64,000 nt of DNA from Bacteroidota bacterium (GTDB lineage: Bacteria > Bacteroidota > Ignavibacteria > Ignavibacteriales > Melioribacteraceae). The position numbers and the translations under genes are program-made. The notes under the pieces are model-generated. The model saw only the letters and a program-made list of their open reading frames with translations. It was not told the origin of the DNA and did not search any database. The DNA is taken from the NCBI GenBank assembly GCA_023397505.1, contig JAEWUC010000002.1:1-64000 (forward strand). The letters are read 5' to 3'. This document shows positions 36,899 to 46,755 of the stretch, piece by piece; within the stretch, counting starts at the first letter, position 1, and each line of letters opens with the position of its first letter.

Positions 36899-37648
36899 AT
36901 GGATATTAAAATTTCAGTAAAAAACCTCGAAGCATATTACGGCAAAAACAAAGTATTAAACAGTGTTTCGCTTGATATTCCTAAGAATAAAGTATTGGCA
37001 ATTATAGGTCCATCTGGCTGCGGCAAATCAACATTTTTAAGATGTTTGAACAGAATGCACGAAGTTGTAGGCGGCACAATAACAGGCGAAATATTACTGG
37101 ATGGCGAGGATATTACAAAAGCCGATCCGGTTCTTATTCGAAAAAGATTGGGCATGGTTTTTCAAAAACCAAATCCGTTTCCTACAATGTCTATTTTTAA
37201 TAATGTTGCAGCTGGATTAAGGTTTAACGGTGTACGAAATAAAAAGCAACTTGTGCCGATTGTGGAAAACAGTTTAAAGCGGGCCGCGCTATGGGATGAA
37301 GTCAAAGATAGTCTCGATAAATCCGGAATTGATATTTCCGGCGGTCAGCAGCAGAGGTTGTGTATAGCCCGGACATTGGCAGTTGATCCCGAAGTAATTT
37401 TAATGGATGAACCGGCGAGCGCGCTCGATCCTATTTCCACAACCAAAATTGAAGATTTAATTTTCGAGCTGAAACAAAATTATACTATTGTAATTGTAAC
37501 ACACAACATGCAGCAAGCCGCGCGAGTCAGCGATTATACTGCGTTTTTTTATATGGGCAATTTGATTGAATTTTCCGATACAAAAAAAATGTTTACTTCG
37601 CCCGATAACAAACAAACAGAAGATTACATCAGCGGAAGATTTGGATAA
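36899..37648 (+). CDS. pstB: Phosphate ABC transporter ATPase PstB
   Basis: 249 residues, the usual PstB length. Walker A is GPSGCGKST (37-45), the Q-loop region MVFQKPNPFPTMSIF is diagnostic of PstB, the signature is ISGGQQQRLCIARTLA, Walker B is VILMDEPASALDP, and the H-loop VTHNM is present. It hydrolyses ATP for phosphate import and lies 23 bases after pstA. Confidence 0.96.
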   Translation: MDIKISVKNLEAYYGKNKVLNSVSLDIPKNKVLAIIGPSGCGKSTFLRCLNRMHEVVGGTITGEILLDGEDITKADPVLIRKRLGMVFQKPNPFPTMSIFNNVAAGLRFNGVRNKKQLVPIVENSLKRAALWDEVKDSLDKSGIDISGGQQQRLCIARTLAVDPEVILMDEPASALDPISTTKIEDLIFELKQNYTIVIVTHNMQQAARVSDYTAFFYMGNLIEFSDTKKMFTSPDNKQTEDYISGRFG

Positions 37649-37662
37649 AAACGAGGTTAATT

Positions 37663-38352
37663 ATGCAAGAACATTTTGCCGGGGAGAAGGAATCTCTTCA
37701 AACCAATTTAATAAAGATGGCTTCGCTTGTTGATGAACAAGTTGAACGCGCAATTCAAGCTCTTGAAACAGGGAATATTGAACTTTGCAAAGGAATCAAA
37801 GCAAAAGATTTGGAAGTAGATGCATATGATAATCTAATTCAAACTCAATGCGAAAATATTTTAGCTTTGTTCCAACCTGTTGCTTCCGATTTGAGATTTA
37901 TTATATCGGCACTTCAAGTTAACAGCCAGCTTGAAAGATGCGGTGATATTGCCGTAAATATTTCCCGCCGTGTTAAAAAAACCGTTGAATATAAAAATCT
38001 AATTGAAGAATCTCATATAATTGAAATGGCGCAGAACGCCCGCAAAATGCTTAAAGATGCAATTGATTCTTTTATTCATAATAATACTGAGATCGCAAAC
38101 TCAGTTCTTTTAGCCGATGAAACTGTAGATAAATTGAATAAAGAAGTATTTAAATTTCTTATTGCAAAAATGCAAAGCGATCCTTCTATCATTGAGCCAA
38201 GCGCGCATTTGATTGTAATGACACGTCAAATCGAAAGACTTGCAGACCATTCTACAAATATTGCGGAAAATGTGATTTTTTACATGGATGCAAAGATTGT
38301 CACGCATTTGAAGAAATTTCAGAAACATCAATTCAATAGTGATATTGAATAA
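37663..38352 (+). CDS. phoU: Phosphate signalling regulator PhoU
   Basis: 229 residues made of two similar three-helix bundles. Metal-binding motifs are present: ERCGDIAVNISRR in the first half and ERLADHSTNIAENV in the second. PhoU links PstSCAB activity to the Pho sensor kinase and lowers transport when phosphate is adequate. It is the last gene of the operon; neither phoR nor phoB is in the window. Confidence 0.95.
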   Translation: MQEHFAGEKESLQTNLIKMASLVDEQVERAIQALETGNIELCKGIKAKDLEVDAYDNLIQTQCENILALFQPVASDLRFIISALQVNSQLERCGDIAVNISRRVKKTVEYKNLIEESHIIEMAQNARKMLKDAIDSFIHNNTEIANSVLLADETVDKLNKEVFKFLIAKMQSDPSIIEPSAHLIVMTRQIERLADHSTNIAENVIFYMDAKIVTHLKKFQKHQFNSDIE

Positions 38353-38436
38353 TTATGCATTTTTTTGAGAATTAACCTTTGCTTCATTAATCGGCATTAC
38401 TTATATTGAAATCAGTTCAAACTGATAATCTGATTA

Positions 38437-39378
38437 ATGAGTATTCTCAAACCAAAAAGACTGAAACACGGAGATGTAATCGGCATTGTTTCACCGGCTT
38501 CCTCACCAGATGATCCAATCAAAATTGAAAATGGTGTTAAATATTTAGAGAAACTTGGTTATAGAACCGAGGTTGGCAAGAACGTTGCCAAATACAACGG
38601 TTATCTGGCCGGAACAGATGATGAGAGATTGGATGATCTTCACAACATGTTCAAGAATAAAAATGTGAATGCAATATTTTGTATTCGCGGCGGTTACGGA
38701 TCCACTAGACTTCTTGATAAAATTGATTATAAAATTATTGCCAACAATCCCAAAATATTTGTTGGTTATAGCGATATCAATGCTTTGCAAATGGCCTTCT
38801 TTACAAAATGCGGATTGATAACATTTGCCGGACCAATGGTTGCTGTTGATTTTATTGATGAAGTTAGTCCTTATACCGAAGAAATATTCTGGAATATGAT
38901 AACATCGAACAAAAAAATAGGCAGGGTAGAAAATCCCAATAAAGAAAAATTCTTCATACTCAATAAAGGCAGAGCGCAAGGAAGAATTCTTGGCGGTAAT
39001 GTTAGCATTATCAATTCACTAATAGGCACTGAATACTTGCCGAAATTAAAAGATTCAGTTTTACTTTTGGAAGAAATTAATGAAGCTCCGTACAGAATTG
39101 ATAGAATGCTAAATCAATTAAGAATTATGAAGGTATTCAAAAACGTACGCGGGATAATTCTCGGCGATTTTGTTAAATGTGTTGAATACGATACCGAGAA
39201 AAGGACTTTATCTCTTAACGATGTAATTGTAGATTATTTTGATGGTTTAAAAATCCCGGTAATTTATAATTTTCGTCATGGGCATTTACATGAAAAAGTT
39301 ACTATTCCATTTGGACTTCGGACAGTATTAAATGCCTCCCGCGGCTTTGTTGAAATAAATGAAAATGCTGTTACATAG
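38437..39378 (+). CDS. S66-family LD-carboxypeptidase (MccF/LdcA type)
   Basis: 313 residues. The nucleophile is Ser112 in FVGYSDINALQ, after the conserved CIRGGYGSTRLLDKID. The partner residues lie in LLLEEINEAPYRIDRML (Glu) and YNFRHGHLHEK (His). The family cleaves LD-peptide bonds in murein tetrapeptides during recycling or removes peptidyl-nucleotide antibiotics (MccF). No signal peptide was found, so it is cytoplasmic. It stands alone, 84 bases after phoU. Confidence 0.88.
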   Translation: MSILKPKRLKHGDVIGIVSPASSPDDPIKIENGVKYLEKLGYRTEVGKNVAKYNGYLAGTDDERLDDLHNMFKNKNVNAIFCIRGGYGSTRLLDKIDYKIIANNPKIFVGYSDINALQMAFFTKCGLITFAGPMVAVDFIDEVSPYTEEIFWNMITSNKKIGRVENPNKEKFFILNKGRAQGRILGGNVSIINSLIGTEYLPKLKDSVLLLEEINEAPYRIDRMLNQLRIMKVFKNVRGIILGDFVKCVEYDTEKRTLSLNDVIVDYFDGLKIPVIYNFRHGHLHEKVTIPFGLRTVLNASRGFVEINENAVT

Positions 39379-39709
39379 TTTTTAAATTCCGGCAAATTGT
39401 TTTTGGATTTTTTTTAATCTTCCTCAGTTTCCCTGCCAATTCTAAAATGACCACGATTATCTTATAAGTTTTCCTATCCTAATTTACTTAGAATAAAGAA
39501 TTGGGTTTAATTTTTATTCTCTTTTTTAAGAAAGTCCTTAGAAAATCACACATTTTAGCAATTTTTCATCCTTTACCCATTGTGGAATATTTTTTGTTTA
39601 AGTGAGGTATTCCAATATCTATAAATAAAGATTGGGGTGGAACTTATTGTTGAAATTCATATCTACTTGGAATTGCGAAATCTAAAATTGCACGATATTA
39701 TGAATTAAT
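39379..39709. other. 331-base spacer without a recognised gene
   Basis: The spacer is AT-rich. The only structure seen is a 7-base inverted repeat TGGAATA/TATTCCA (39583-39614). No terminator with a strong stem, riboswitch or convincing promoter was recognised. Confidence 0.5.
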
Positions 39710-40777
39710 ATGAACTTGGAAAAGATATTATTAAATAAGGAAGAACTTTCGCGCGAAGAAATTATTTTTCTATTATCTCTAAATGATGAAGAAGATATTA
39801 AAGAATTATTTAAGCGTGCCGATGAAATCCGCGCTCAATATTGCGGCGACGAAATCCATTTGCGCGGAATTATAGATTTTTCAAATCATTGCATACAAAA
39901 TTGTATTTACTGCGGCTTGCGGGAAGATAATTTTAATTTGCCGCGTTACAGAATGACGCCCGAAGAAATTATTGAGACTGCAAAACAAATTACAAACCAC
40001 GGCATATATACTATTGTTTTACAATCTGGGGAAGATCCTTATTTTGATACAGATTTAATGGCATATATTATTTATTCAATTAAACAAAAATCTAATGCGG
40101 CGATTACACTCAGTCTTGGCGAAAGGGGTTTTGATGAATACCGCACTTGGAAAATTGCCGGTGCGGACCGATATTTATTAAAACATGAAACTGCCAATCC
40201 GAAATCGTATTCTTCGTATCATTTAAAACAAAAATTAAGCGACCGCATTTCACATCTTAAATTTTTAAAAACAATAGGCTATCAAATCGGTTCGGGCAAT
40301 TTAATTGGGCTACCGATGCAGACAGTTGAAGACATTGCCGACGATATCCTTTTATGCAAAGAACTTGATGTTGATATTGCTTCATTCAGTCCGTTTATCC
40401 CATCACTGGATACTCCTTATAGAAATAAAAAATCTTCCGATTTGATATTGGCATTAAAAACAATAGCTGTTGCACGAATTGTTTTAAAGAAGGTAAATCT
40501 TCCATCAACAACGGCTCTTGGCATTTTAGAAGATAACGCACGGATAAAAGGTTTGACTGTGGGTGGTAATGTAATTATGCCGGATTTTACTCCTAGCCCT
40601 TACCGTGAAAATTATCTTGTTTATTCCAACAGAAAATTTGCATCGGGAAATTCGGACAATTACAAAACGAACTTAGAGAATCAAATTGCTTTAATTGGGC
40701 GCACAATTTCTTCTTCGCGCAGCAATTCCCAAAAAAACATTCCAAATCAGGATCAGCTCTTCACGATTTCTAATTAA
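39710..40777 (+). CDS. hydE: HydE-like radical SAM enzyme
   Basis: 355 residues. The radical-SAM cluster motif CIQNCIYCG supplies Cys61, Cys65 and Cys68. HydE-type context is strong: HLRGIIDFSNHC, GLREDNFNLPRYRMTPEEI, VLQSGEDPYFD, SGNLIGLPMQT, TTALGILEDNARIKGL and NVIMPDFTPSPYR. HydE builds part of the [FeFe]-hydrogenase H-cluster, with HydF and HydG. None of those, nor a hydrogenase, is in the window, so the gene is an orphan here. Related enzymes of the PylB/BioB-like group are the alternative. Confidence 0.82.
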   Translation: MNLEKILLNKEELSREEIIFLLSLNDEEDIKELFKRADEIRAQYCGDEIHLRGIIDFSNHCIQNCIYCGLREDNFNLPRYRMTPEEIIETAKQITNHGIYTIVLQSGEDPYFDTDLMAYIIYSIKQKSNAAITLSLGERGFDEYRTWKIAGADRYLLKHETANPKSYSSYHLKQKLSDRISHLKFLKTIGYQIGSGNLIGLPMQTVEDIADDILLCKELDVDIASFSPFIPSLDTPYRNKKSSDLILALKTIAVARIVLKKVNLPSTTALGILEDNARIKGLTVGGNVIMPDFTPSPYRENYLVYSNRKFASGNSDNYKTNLENQIALIGRTISSSRSNSQKNIPNQDQLFTISN

Positions 40778-40839
40778 TCGCTTTTTTCACTTCATATTTT
40801 GATTGTATATTTCCGGTCGAAAAATTAAAGGATCAGACA

Positions 40840-41346
40840 ATGAAAAATTACTTTGCAATTTTTCTTTCATTGATTTTCACTTTTACTGCTTGCAGTACGG
40901 ATAAAGATAAAGAGATGTTCGAAGCTGCAAGCGAAATGTACAAAGCAAATAATTATACTGCTGCCGTAACCGAATATGAAAAATTAATAAATGAATATCC
41001 GTCAAGCGAATATGTCGAAGACAGTTATTTTGCATTAGCAGGAATTTACCAGATGGGAAAAATCCCAAATTTATCTCATGCTGATGCTGCAAAGAAAGCG
41101 GTGGATTATTATCAAAAATTTTATGCGCAATTTGCAAATTCTGAAAACGCACCGAAAGCATTGTTTATGATCGGATTTATGCGCGCAAACGATTTAAATG
41201 ATTACGATTCTGCGAGAATTTCATACAATGAATTTTTGAAAAAATATCCTGAACACGAACTTGCGCCTTCGGTAAAAATGGAACTTGATAACTTAGGAAA
41301 AACACCAGAACAGATTATCCAGCAAAGTAATACGGCATCAAAGTAA
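40840..41346 (+). CDS. TPR lipoprotein, BamD/YbgF-like
   Basis: 168 residues with a lipobox FTACS, so probably anchored by a lipidated Cys19. Three TPR-like repeats follow (KEMFEAASEMYKANNYTAAV, EKLINEYPSSEYVEDSYFALA, YNEFLKKYPEHELAPSVKME), the pattern of outer-membrane assembly lipoprotein BamD and CpoB/YbgF proteins. It may work in envelope assembly. Its stop overlaps the ATG of the DUF58 gene by one base. Confidence 0.75.
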   Translation: MKNYFAIFLSLIFTFTACSTDKDKEMFEAASEMYKANNYTAAVTEYEKLINEYPSSEYVEDSYFALAGIYQMGKIPNLSHADAAKKAVDYYQKFYAQFANSENAPKALFMIGFMRANDLNDYDSARISYNEFLKKYPEHELAPSVKMELDNLGKTPEQIIQQSNTASK

Positions 41347-42254
41347 TGTCTGTGCAAACAAAAGACATTACAAAATATCTTGATCCATCAGTAATTGCCA
41401 AACTTAAAACTCTTGAGTTGAAAGCCCGTTCTGTGGTCGAAGGATTTAAAGTTGGATTGCACCGCAGTCCATTTCATGGGTTTAGTGTTGAGTTTAGCGA
41501 ACACCGTCCTTACATGCAGGGTGATCCGATTAAAAATATTGATTGGAAAGTATTCGGCAAGAGCGAAAAATTTGTTATAAAACAGTTTGAAGAAGAGACT
41601 AATTTACTTTGTAATATTTTTGTTGATGCAAGTAAATCAATGAGTTATAAACACACGGGAAAGATATCAAAACTGGAATATGCAGTAACTCTTGCGGCAA
41701 GTTTCGCATATTTAATGATTGACCAGCAGGATGCTGTTGGGCTCGTTGTTTATTCCGATAAAATTCATAATTACCATCCGCCGAAAGCGAATAAAGTTTA
41801 TTTGAAAACTTTACTTACTGTTCTAAATAATGTAAAAGCAACAGGAGCTACATCGACCTCCAAATGTCTCGATTTAATTGCCGAGAAAATTAAGAAGCGC
41901 GGACTTACAATTATTATTTCCGATTTCTTCGACGAGCCAAGTTCAATTCTTAGCGCATTAAAACATCTCCATTACAAAAAAAATGAAGTTATTGTATTTC
42001 AAATATTGGACCCATCGGAAAAAGATTTCGGTTTTGACAGGGATTCTATTTTTGTAGATATGGAAACAGGAGATGAATTAACTACCCAGCCGCATCAAAT
42101 ACAAAAAGCATATAAACAGGCAATGAATGATTACTTGTCTAAAATAAAAAACGATTGTTTGAATTTTGGAATCGAATACAATTTAATTAATACAAGCCAA
42201 TCCTTCGATAAAGCCCTTTTAAGTTATTTTATGAAAAGACTTAGAATGAATTAA
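41346..42254 (+). CDS. DUF58-domain protein (vWA-like)
   Basis: 302 residues. The DUF58 signature SVEFSEHRPYMQGDPIKNID is clear, followed by a vWA-like metal site FVDASKSMSY and IIISDFFDE. DUF58 proteins normally accompany MoxR AAA ATPases in chaperone or metal-insertion systems; no moxR is adjacent, but the TPR lipoprotein is co-transcribed. It is probably cytoplasmic, since no membrane segment is evident. The precise role is unknown. Confidence 0.85.
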   Translation: MSVQTKDITKYLDPSVIAKLKTLELKARSVVEGFKVGLHRSPFHGFSVEFSEHRPYMQGDPIKNIDWKVFGKSEKFVIKQFEEETNLLCNIFVDASKSMSYKHTGKISKLEYAVTLAASFAYLMIDQQDAVGLVVYSDKIHNYHPPKANKVYLKTLLTVLNNVKATGATSTSKCLDLIAEKIKKRGLTIIISDFFDEPSSILSALKHLHYKKNEVIVFQILDPSEKDFGFDRDSIFVDMETGDELTTQPHQIQKAYKQAMNDYLSKIKNDCLNFGIEYNLINTSQSFDKALLSYFMKRLRMN

Positions 42255-42334
42255 TAATTCGATAATATTTAATTCAACAACAGACCCTAAATTTTCGTAA
42301 ATTTGTCCCCGCTTTTTATAACAATGGAGAAATA

Positions 42335-44143
42335 GTGAAGGATATCAGAAATATAGCAATCATTGCCCACGTAGATCATGGTAAAACTACTCTTGTGGAT
42401 CAAATATTAAAGCAATGTTCCGTATTCAGAAAAAACCAGGTTGTACGCGAAAGATTTTTAGATTCAAACGACCTGGAAAGAGAACGCGGTATTACGATTC
42501 TTGCAAAAAATATAAGCATACCTTATAAAGATTATAAAATTAATGTAATTGATACGCCTGGGCACGCAGATTTCGGTGGAGAAGTTGAGCGCGTTCTTAA
42601 AATGGCAGATGGAGTTTTACTGCTTGTGGATTCGTTTGAAGGACCAATGCCTCAAACTCGTTTCGTATTGGAAAAAGCTTTGGCACTGCATCTTAAACCC
42701 ATTGTAGTTATTAATAAAATTGATAGACCCGATAATCGTCCCGAAGAAGTTCTTGACGAATGCTATGATCTTTTTATTGATCTTGGTGCAAATGAAAAAC
42801 AATTAGATTTCGCTTATGTATTTGCAAGCGGGCGGGACGGTTGGGCAATAAAAAACTTAAACGATGAACGTAAAGATTTAACACCACTCCTTGATACGAT
42901 AATAAAGAAAATTCCCGCACCGGAATTCAACGAGGGTACTCTGCAAATGCAAGTTACAACGTTGGATTATAACGATTATGTTGGGCGAATAGGCATAGGC
43001 AGAGTGTTTAGGGGGAATCTGAAGAAGTCTGATAAATTATCGATAATAAAAAGAGATGGAACAATTCATCCCGTGCAGTTACGCCAGGTTTTTATTTTCG
43101 ACGGGTTAAACCGCGTAGAAGTTGAAGAAGTAAATTACGGTGATATTTGTGCGGTTGTTGGCGTTGAAGATATTGATATCGGCGATACAATTTCCGATGC
43201 TGAAAATCCTGAACCATTGCCGATTATATCTATTGATGAACCGACTATAAGCATGACTTTTACTGTGAATAATTCTCCGTTTTACGGCAAGGAAGGGAAG
43301 TATGTAACGTCGCGTCAATTGCGCGATAGATTGTTTAAGGAACTTCAGCAAAATGTTGCACTGAAAGTACAAGAAACTAATTCTCCTGATGCGTATAAAG
43401 TTTCTGGAAGGGGCATTTTACATTTATCGATTTTGATTGAGAACATGCGCCGCGAAGGTTACGAATTGCAAATCCGCGAACCGAAAGTTATTTACAAAGA
43501 ATTGAACGGAAAAAAAGCCGAACCAATTGAAGTGCTCGTGGTTGATGTTCCATCCGAACTGGTTGGAAAAGTTATTGAATTAGTCGGGCAGCGCCGTGGT
43601 GAAATGGTTAAAATGGAAAATAGAGGTTCACTTACGAAACTTGAATTTCATATTCCTACAAGAGGATTAATGGGATTGCGGACAAAAGTTCTAACTGCCA
43701 CATCCGGCGAAGGAATAATGCATCACAGATTTTATCAATATGAATATTTTAAGGGAGCAATCAGCGGTAAAATAAACGGTGCACTTATCTCGATGGATAG
43801 CGGTCCAGCCACAGCTTATTCGATAGATTCTCTTCAGGATAGGGGAAAGTTTTTTATTGATCCGGGAGAGGTCGTTTATAAAGGGCAAGTTGTTGGTGAA
43901 CACAATAAAGACATTGATATTGAAGTAAATGTTCAGCGCGGAAAAAAATTAACAAACATGCGAGCTTCAGGTTCTGATAAAGCGGTTAAAATTACTCCGG
44001 CCATTAAATTTACTTTGGAAGAAGCTCTCGAGTATATTTCCGAAGATGAAATGGTTGAAGTTACGCCTAAATCAATACGTCTCCGTAAACTTCATCTTGA
44101 CCCCAACGATAGAAAAAGATATAACCTTAGCAAAGCGGAATAA
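42335..44143 (+). CDS. typA: Ribosome-associated GTPase TypA/BipA
   Basis: 602 residues, the usual BipA length, starting at GTG 42335 with GGAG nine bases upstream. G1 is AHVDHGKTTL (11-20), G3 is DTPGHADFGGEVERVL and G4 is VINKID. EF-G-like domains and the BipA C-terminal region (SLTKLEFHIPTRGLMGLR, GEGIMHHRF) follow. It binds the ribosome and aids assembly or translation under stress and cold. It appears as a single gene followed by a terminator. Confidence 0.97.
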   Translation: MKDIRNIAIIAHVDHGKTTLVDQILKQCSVFRKNQVVRERFLDSNDLERERGITILAKNISIPYKDYKINVIDTPGHADFGGEVERVLKMADGVLLLVDSFEGPMPQTRFVLEKALALHLKPIVVINKIDRPDNRPEEVLDECYDLFIDLGANEKQLDFAYVFASGRDGWAIKNLNDERKDLTPLLDTIIKKIPAPEFNEGTLQMQVTTLDYNDYVGRIGIGRVFRGNLKKSDKLSIIKRDGTIHPVQLRQVFIFDGLNRVEVEEVNYGDICAVVGVEDIDIGDTISDAENPEPLPIISIDEPTISMTFTVNNSPFYGKEGKYVTSRQLRDRLFKELQQNVALKVQETNSPDAYKVSGRGILHLSILIENMRREGYELQIREPKVIYKELNGKKAEPIEVLVVDVPSELVGKVIELVGQRRGEMVKMENRGSLTKLEFHIPTRGLMGLRTKVLTATSGEGIMHHRFYQYEYFKGAISGKINGALISMDSGPATAYSIDSLQDRGKFFIDPGEVVYKGQVVGEHNKDIDIEVNVQRGKKLTNMRASGSDKAVKITPAIKFTLEEALEYISEDEMVEVTPKSIRLRKLHLDPNDRKRYNLSKAE

Positions 44144-44151
44144 AAAATCTT

Positions 44152-44180
44152 AGGGGCGCATTAAAATGCGCCTCTTTTTT
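44152..44180 (+). terminator. Intrinsic terminator after typA
   Basis: GGCGCAT pairs with ATGCGCC across a short TAAA loop, followed by TCTTTTTT. It overlaps the end of the convergent mutase gene by two bases and could also stop minus-strand transcription less efficiently. Confidence 0.85.
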
Positions 44181-45525
44181 ATGGATTAATCTCACTCATA
44201 TATTTTAGAATGTAACTCTCCGCGGATTTTTTAGTCTTTGCTTCAACTATACACCGCACTATTGGTTCTGTATTAGATTTCCGAAAGTGAACCCAATGAT
44301 CATCAAAATCAATTCGCAATCCGTCTTCGAGATTAATTTTATCATTCTTATATTTTTCTGCCAATCTTTCAAGCACTTCAACCGGATTCATAAAACCAAG
44401 CTCAATCTTTTTCTTTGCAATGAAATATTTCGGTAATGATGATTTTAATTCACTCATCTTTCCGCCAAACTCAAGCAAGTGTTGAAGCATTATCACAGTC
44501 CCGACCAAAGCGTCACGTCCAAAATTTACATTAGGAACAATAACCCCGCCGCTACCTTCGCCACCTATAATTGCTTTTACTTTTTTCATCTTTTTAACAA
44601 CATTTGCTTCACCGACCGGTGAATGAAAAACTTTGCAGCCGTTCTTTGCCGCAACATCATCAACTGCGCGGGTTGTAGAAAGATTTACAACAGCGTTTCC
44701 TTTTTTCTTTGAAAGATAAAATTTTACCGCCTGTGTGATTGTATTTTCTTCGCCGAACGGCTCGCCTTTTTCAGTAATTAAAACCAATCTGTCAACATCA
44801 GGATCAACTACAATTCCAATATCAGCTCTGTGTTTTTTTGTAGCTCGCATTGTAGTTTTTAAATTTTCTGGAATCGGTTCGGGTAGTCTTGGAAATATTC
44901 CGCTCTTCTCGGAATTAATCATAATAACTTTGCATCCAAGTTTTTCTAAGAATTGGGGCATTGAATACGAACCGGCACCATTTACACAATCCAACAAAAC
45001 TTTGAATTTGCGTTTACGGATTTTGGAAATATTTATAAAATCCATTTTTAAAACAGCATTTATGTGTTCTTCCAACCCTTCTTCATATTTGAAAACTTTA
45101 CCAAGTTTATTCCACGGTACATAATTCTTTTCCGTTTTATCGAGTAGTGCGAGCATCTTTTTATTTTCTTCGGGACTCATAAATTCGCCCTTCTTATTCA
45201 ACAGTTTCAATGCGTTCCACTCATTTGGATTATGGCTCGCCGAAATCTGAATCCCGCCAACAGCTTTTAAATTTTTTACATTGAACAAAACAGTTGGGGT
45301 GGGGCAGATGCCTATATCTATTACATCATTTCCTTTTGCGGTTAAAGTTCCGATTGCAAGATTACGAACCATCTCGCCGGAAATTCTTCCGTCGCTGCCA
45401 AGAATAATTTTTCCTTTGCCGCAAAAATCAGCGTATGCCGATGTGTATTTTATGATTGTCTGCGGATCGAGTCCGTTGCCTACTATTCCTCTAATTCCCG
45501 AAACGCTTACCATTAATGTTGGCAT
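44179..45525 (-). CDS. glmM: Phosphoglucosamine/phosphohexose mutase
   Basis: 448 residues from ATG 45525, with GGAG five bases upstream; the longer frame to 45558 lacks a site. The phosphoserine loop is ISASHNPNEW (Ser97), the metal loop is VDPDVDRLVL, the sugar loop is GEGSGGVI and the phosphate-binding loop is RKSNTEPIVRC. The family converts glucosamine-6-P to glucosamine-1-P for peptidoglycan, or mannose/glucose phosphates; bacteroidetes members of this form are usually called GlmM, but the sugar specificity is not certain. It lies 122 bases after metX on the same strand. Confidence 0.8.
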   Translation of the reverse strand: MPTLMVSVSGIRGIVGNGLDPQTIIKYTSAYADFCGKGKIILGSDGRISGEMVRNLAIGTLTAKGNDVIDIGICPTPTVLFNVKNLKAVGGIQISASHNPNEWNALKLLNKKGEFMSPEENKKMLALLDKTEKNYVPWNKLGKVFKYEEGLEEHINAVLKMDFINISKIRKRKFKVLLDCVNGAGSYSMPQFLEKLGCKVIMINSEKSGIFPRLPEPIPENLKTTMRATKKHRADIGIVVDPDVDRLVLITEKGEPFGEENTITQAVKFYLSKKKGNAVVNLSTTRAVDDVAAKNGCKVFHSPVGEANVVKKMKKVKAIIGGEGSGGVIVPNVNFGRDALVGTVIMLQHLLEFGGKMSELKSSLPKYFIAKKKIELGFMNPVEVLERLAEKYKNDKINLEDGLRIDFDDHWVHFRKSNTEPIVRCIVEAKTKKSAESYILKYMSEINP

Positions 45526-45647
45526 CTTTTCTCCGAGTAATATTTTTAAGCTATTCAAATTTACTATTGATTGGGTTAAACTGCGAGTGCTGAGAAAAAA
45601 ATGCAGAGTGCAGAATTAAGAATACAGAATTATTGAAAATTTCTTCG

Positions 45648-46754
45648 TTATAGTTTTTCAAGAAATTTAGATACGGAATTATTTAGTTGATCAAACTCAA
45701 TTAAGAAAGCATCGTGCCCGTACGGGGTTTTAATCTCAAAGTATTCTGAACCGGGAATAAGTTGTGCAATTTTCTTCTGTTCGGCTGCAGGATATAAAAG
45801 ATCGGTATCGATTCCAATGCATAAAGTTTTTGCTTTTATTCTGCCAAGTGTTTCTTCCAAACTTCCTCTGCCCAAAGCAACATCGTGCAGATCCATAGCC
45901 CGTGTAATATAAATATACGTGTTTGCGTCGAACCTGTTTACTAATTTTTGACCCTGGTAATGAAGATAACTTTCAACATCGAAAAAGGGTTTTGACGAAT
46001 TCTCATTTGATTTGATGTTTCTGCCAAACTTCTCTTGGAAATTAACATCGCTTCTATAACTCATCATTGCGAGCATACGCGCTGTGGATAAACCTTTGAA
46101 TGGTTGTACTTCATAATCGCCTTTATCGTAAACCGGATCATCCATTATTGCCTTTCTCTGAATTTCATTCAGCCCAATTGCCCATGCCGAGTGCTGTGCC
46201 GATGTTGCCATAGGAATAATTGATTCTACAACATCAGGATAGATTAACGCCCATTCTAGCGCCTGCATTCCGCCGAGAGATCCGCCGGTAATTGTTTTTA
46301 TTTTTTTTATTCCGAGATAATTATTCAATTTATATTGAAGGTTTACCATATCGCGGACTGTCATTTGAGGAAAATTTGTTTTGTAGGTTTTGTTTGTAGA
46401 AGGATTGAGCGAGGCGGGTCCGCTTGTGCCGTAACAACCGCCGATAAAATTACTACACACCACAAAATATTTTTCGGGATCGAACGCTTTTCCTTTACCG
46501 ATTAATCCGTCCCACCATCCGGCGCGTTCTTCGGGATTATTATAATTCGACGCATGTGAATCGCCGGTTAAAGCATGGCAAATTAAAATTGCATTTGTTC
46601 CTTCATCGTTTAACGTTCCGTAAGTTTCGTAAGCGACGGAAACTGAAGGAATGGATTTACCGGATTCGAAAAAGAAAGGTTCATCAATTATGAATTTTTG
46701 ATAAATCGTTTCGGTGTTCTTTAAATCTTTTATAACTGTTATTTGGTTTTTCAT
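45648..46754 (-). CDS. metX: Homoserine O-acetyltransferase
   Basis: 368 residues of the alpha/beta-hydrolase fold. The nucleophile Ser159 lies in GGSLGGMQALEW, the catalytic Asp in CIGIDTDLLYP and His in TPYGHDAFLIE. It transfers acetyl from acetyl-CoA to homoserine, supplying MetY. The start ATG 46754 is one base from the aspartate kinase stop. Last gene of the methionine operon. Confidence 0.93.
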   Translation of the reverse strand: MKNQITVIKDLKNTETIYQKFIIDEPFFFESGKSIPSVSVAYETYGTLNDEGTNAILICHALTGDSHASNYNNPEERAGWWDGLIGKGKAFDPEKYFVVCSNFIGGCYGTSGPASLNPSTNKTYKTNFPQMTVRDMVNLQYKLNNYLGIKKIKTITGGSLGGMQALEWALIYPDVVESIIPMATSAQHSAWAIGLNEIQRKAIMDDPVYDKGDYEVQPFKGLSTARMLAMMSYRSDVNFQEKFGRNIKSNENSSKPFFDVESYLHYQGQKLVNRFDANTYIYITRAMDLHDVALGRGSLEETLGRIKAKTLCIGIDTDLLYPAAEQKKIAQLIPGSEYFEIKTPYGHDAFLIEFDQLNNSVSKFLEKL

Positions 46755-46755
46755 T

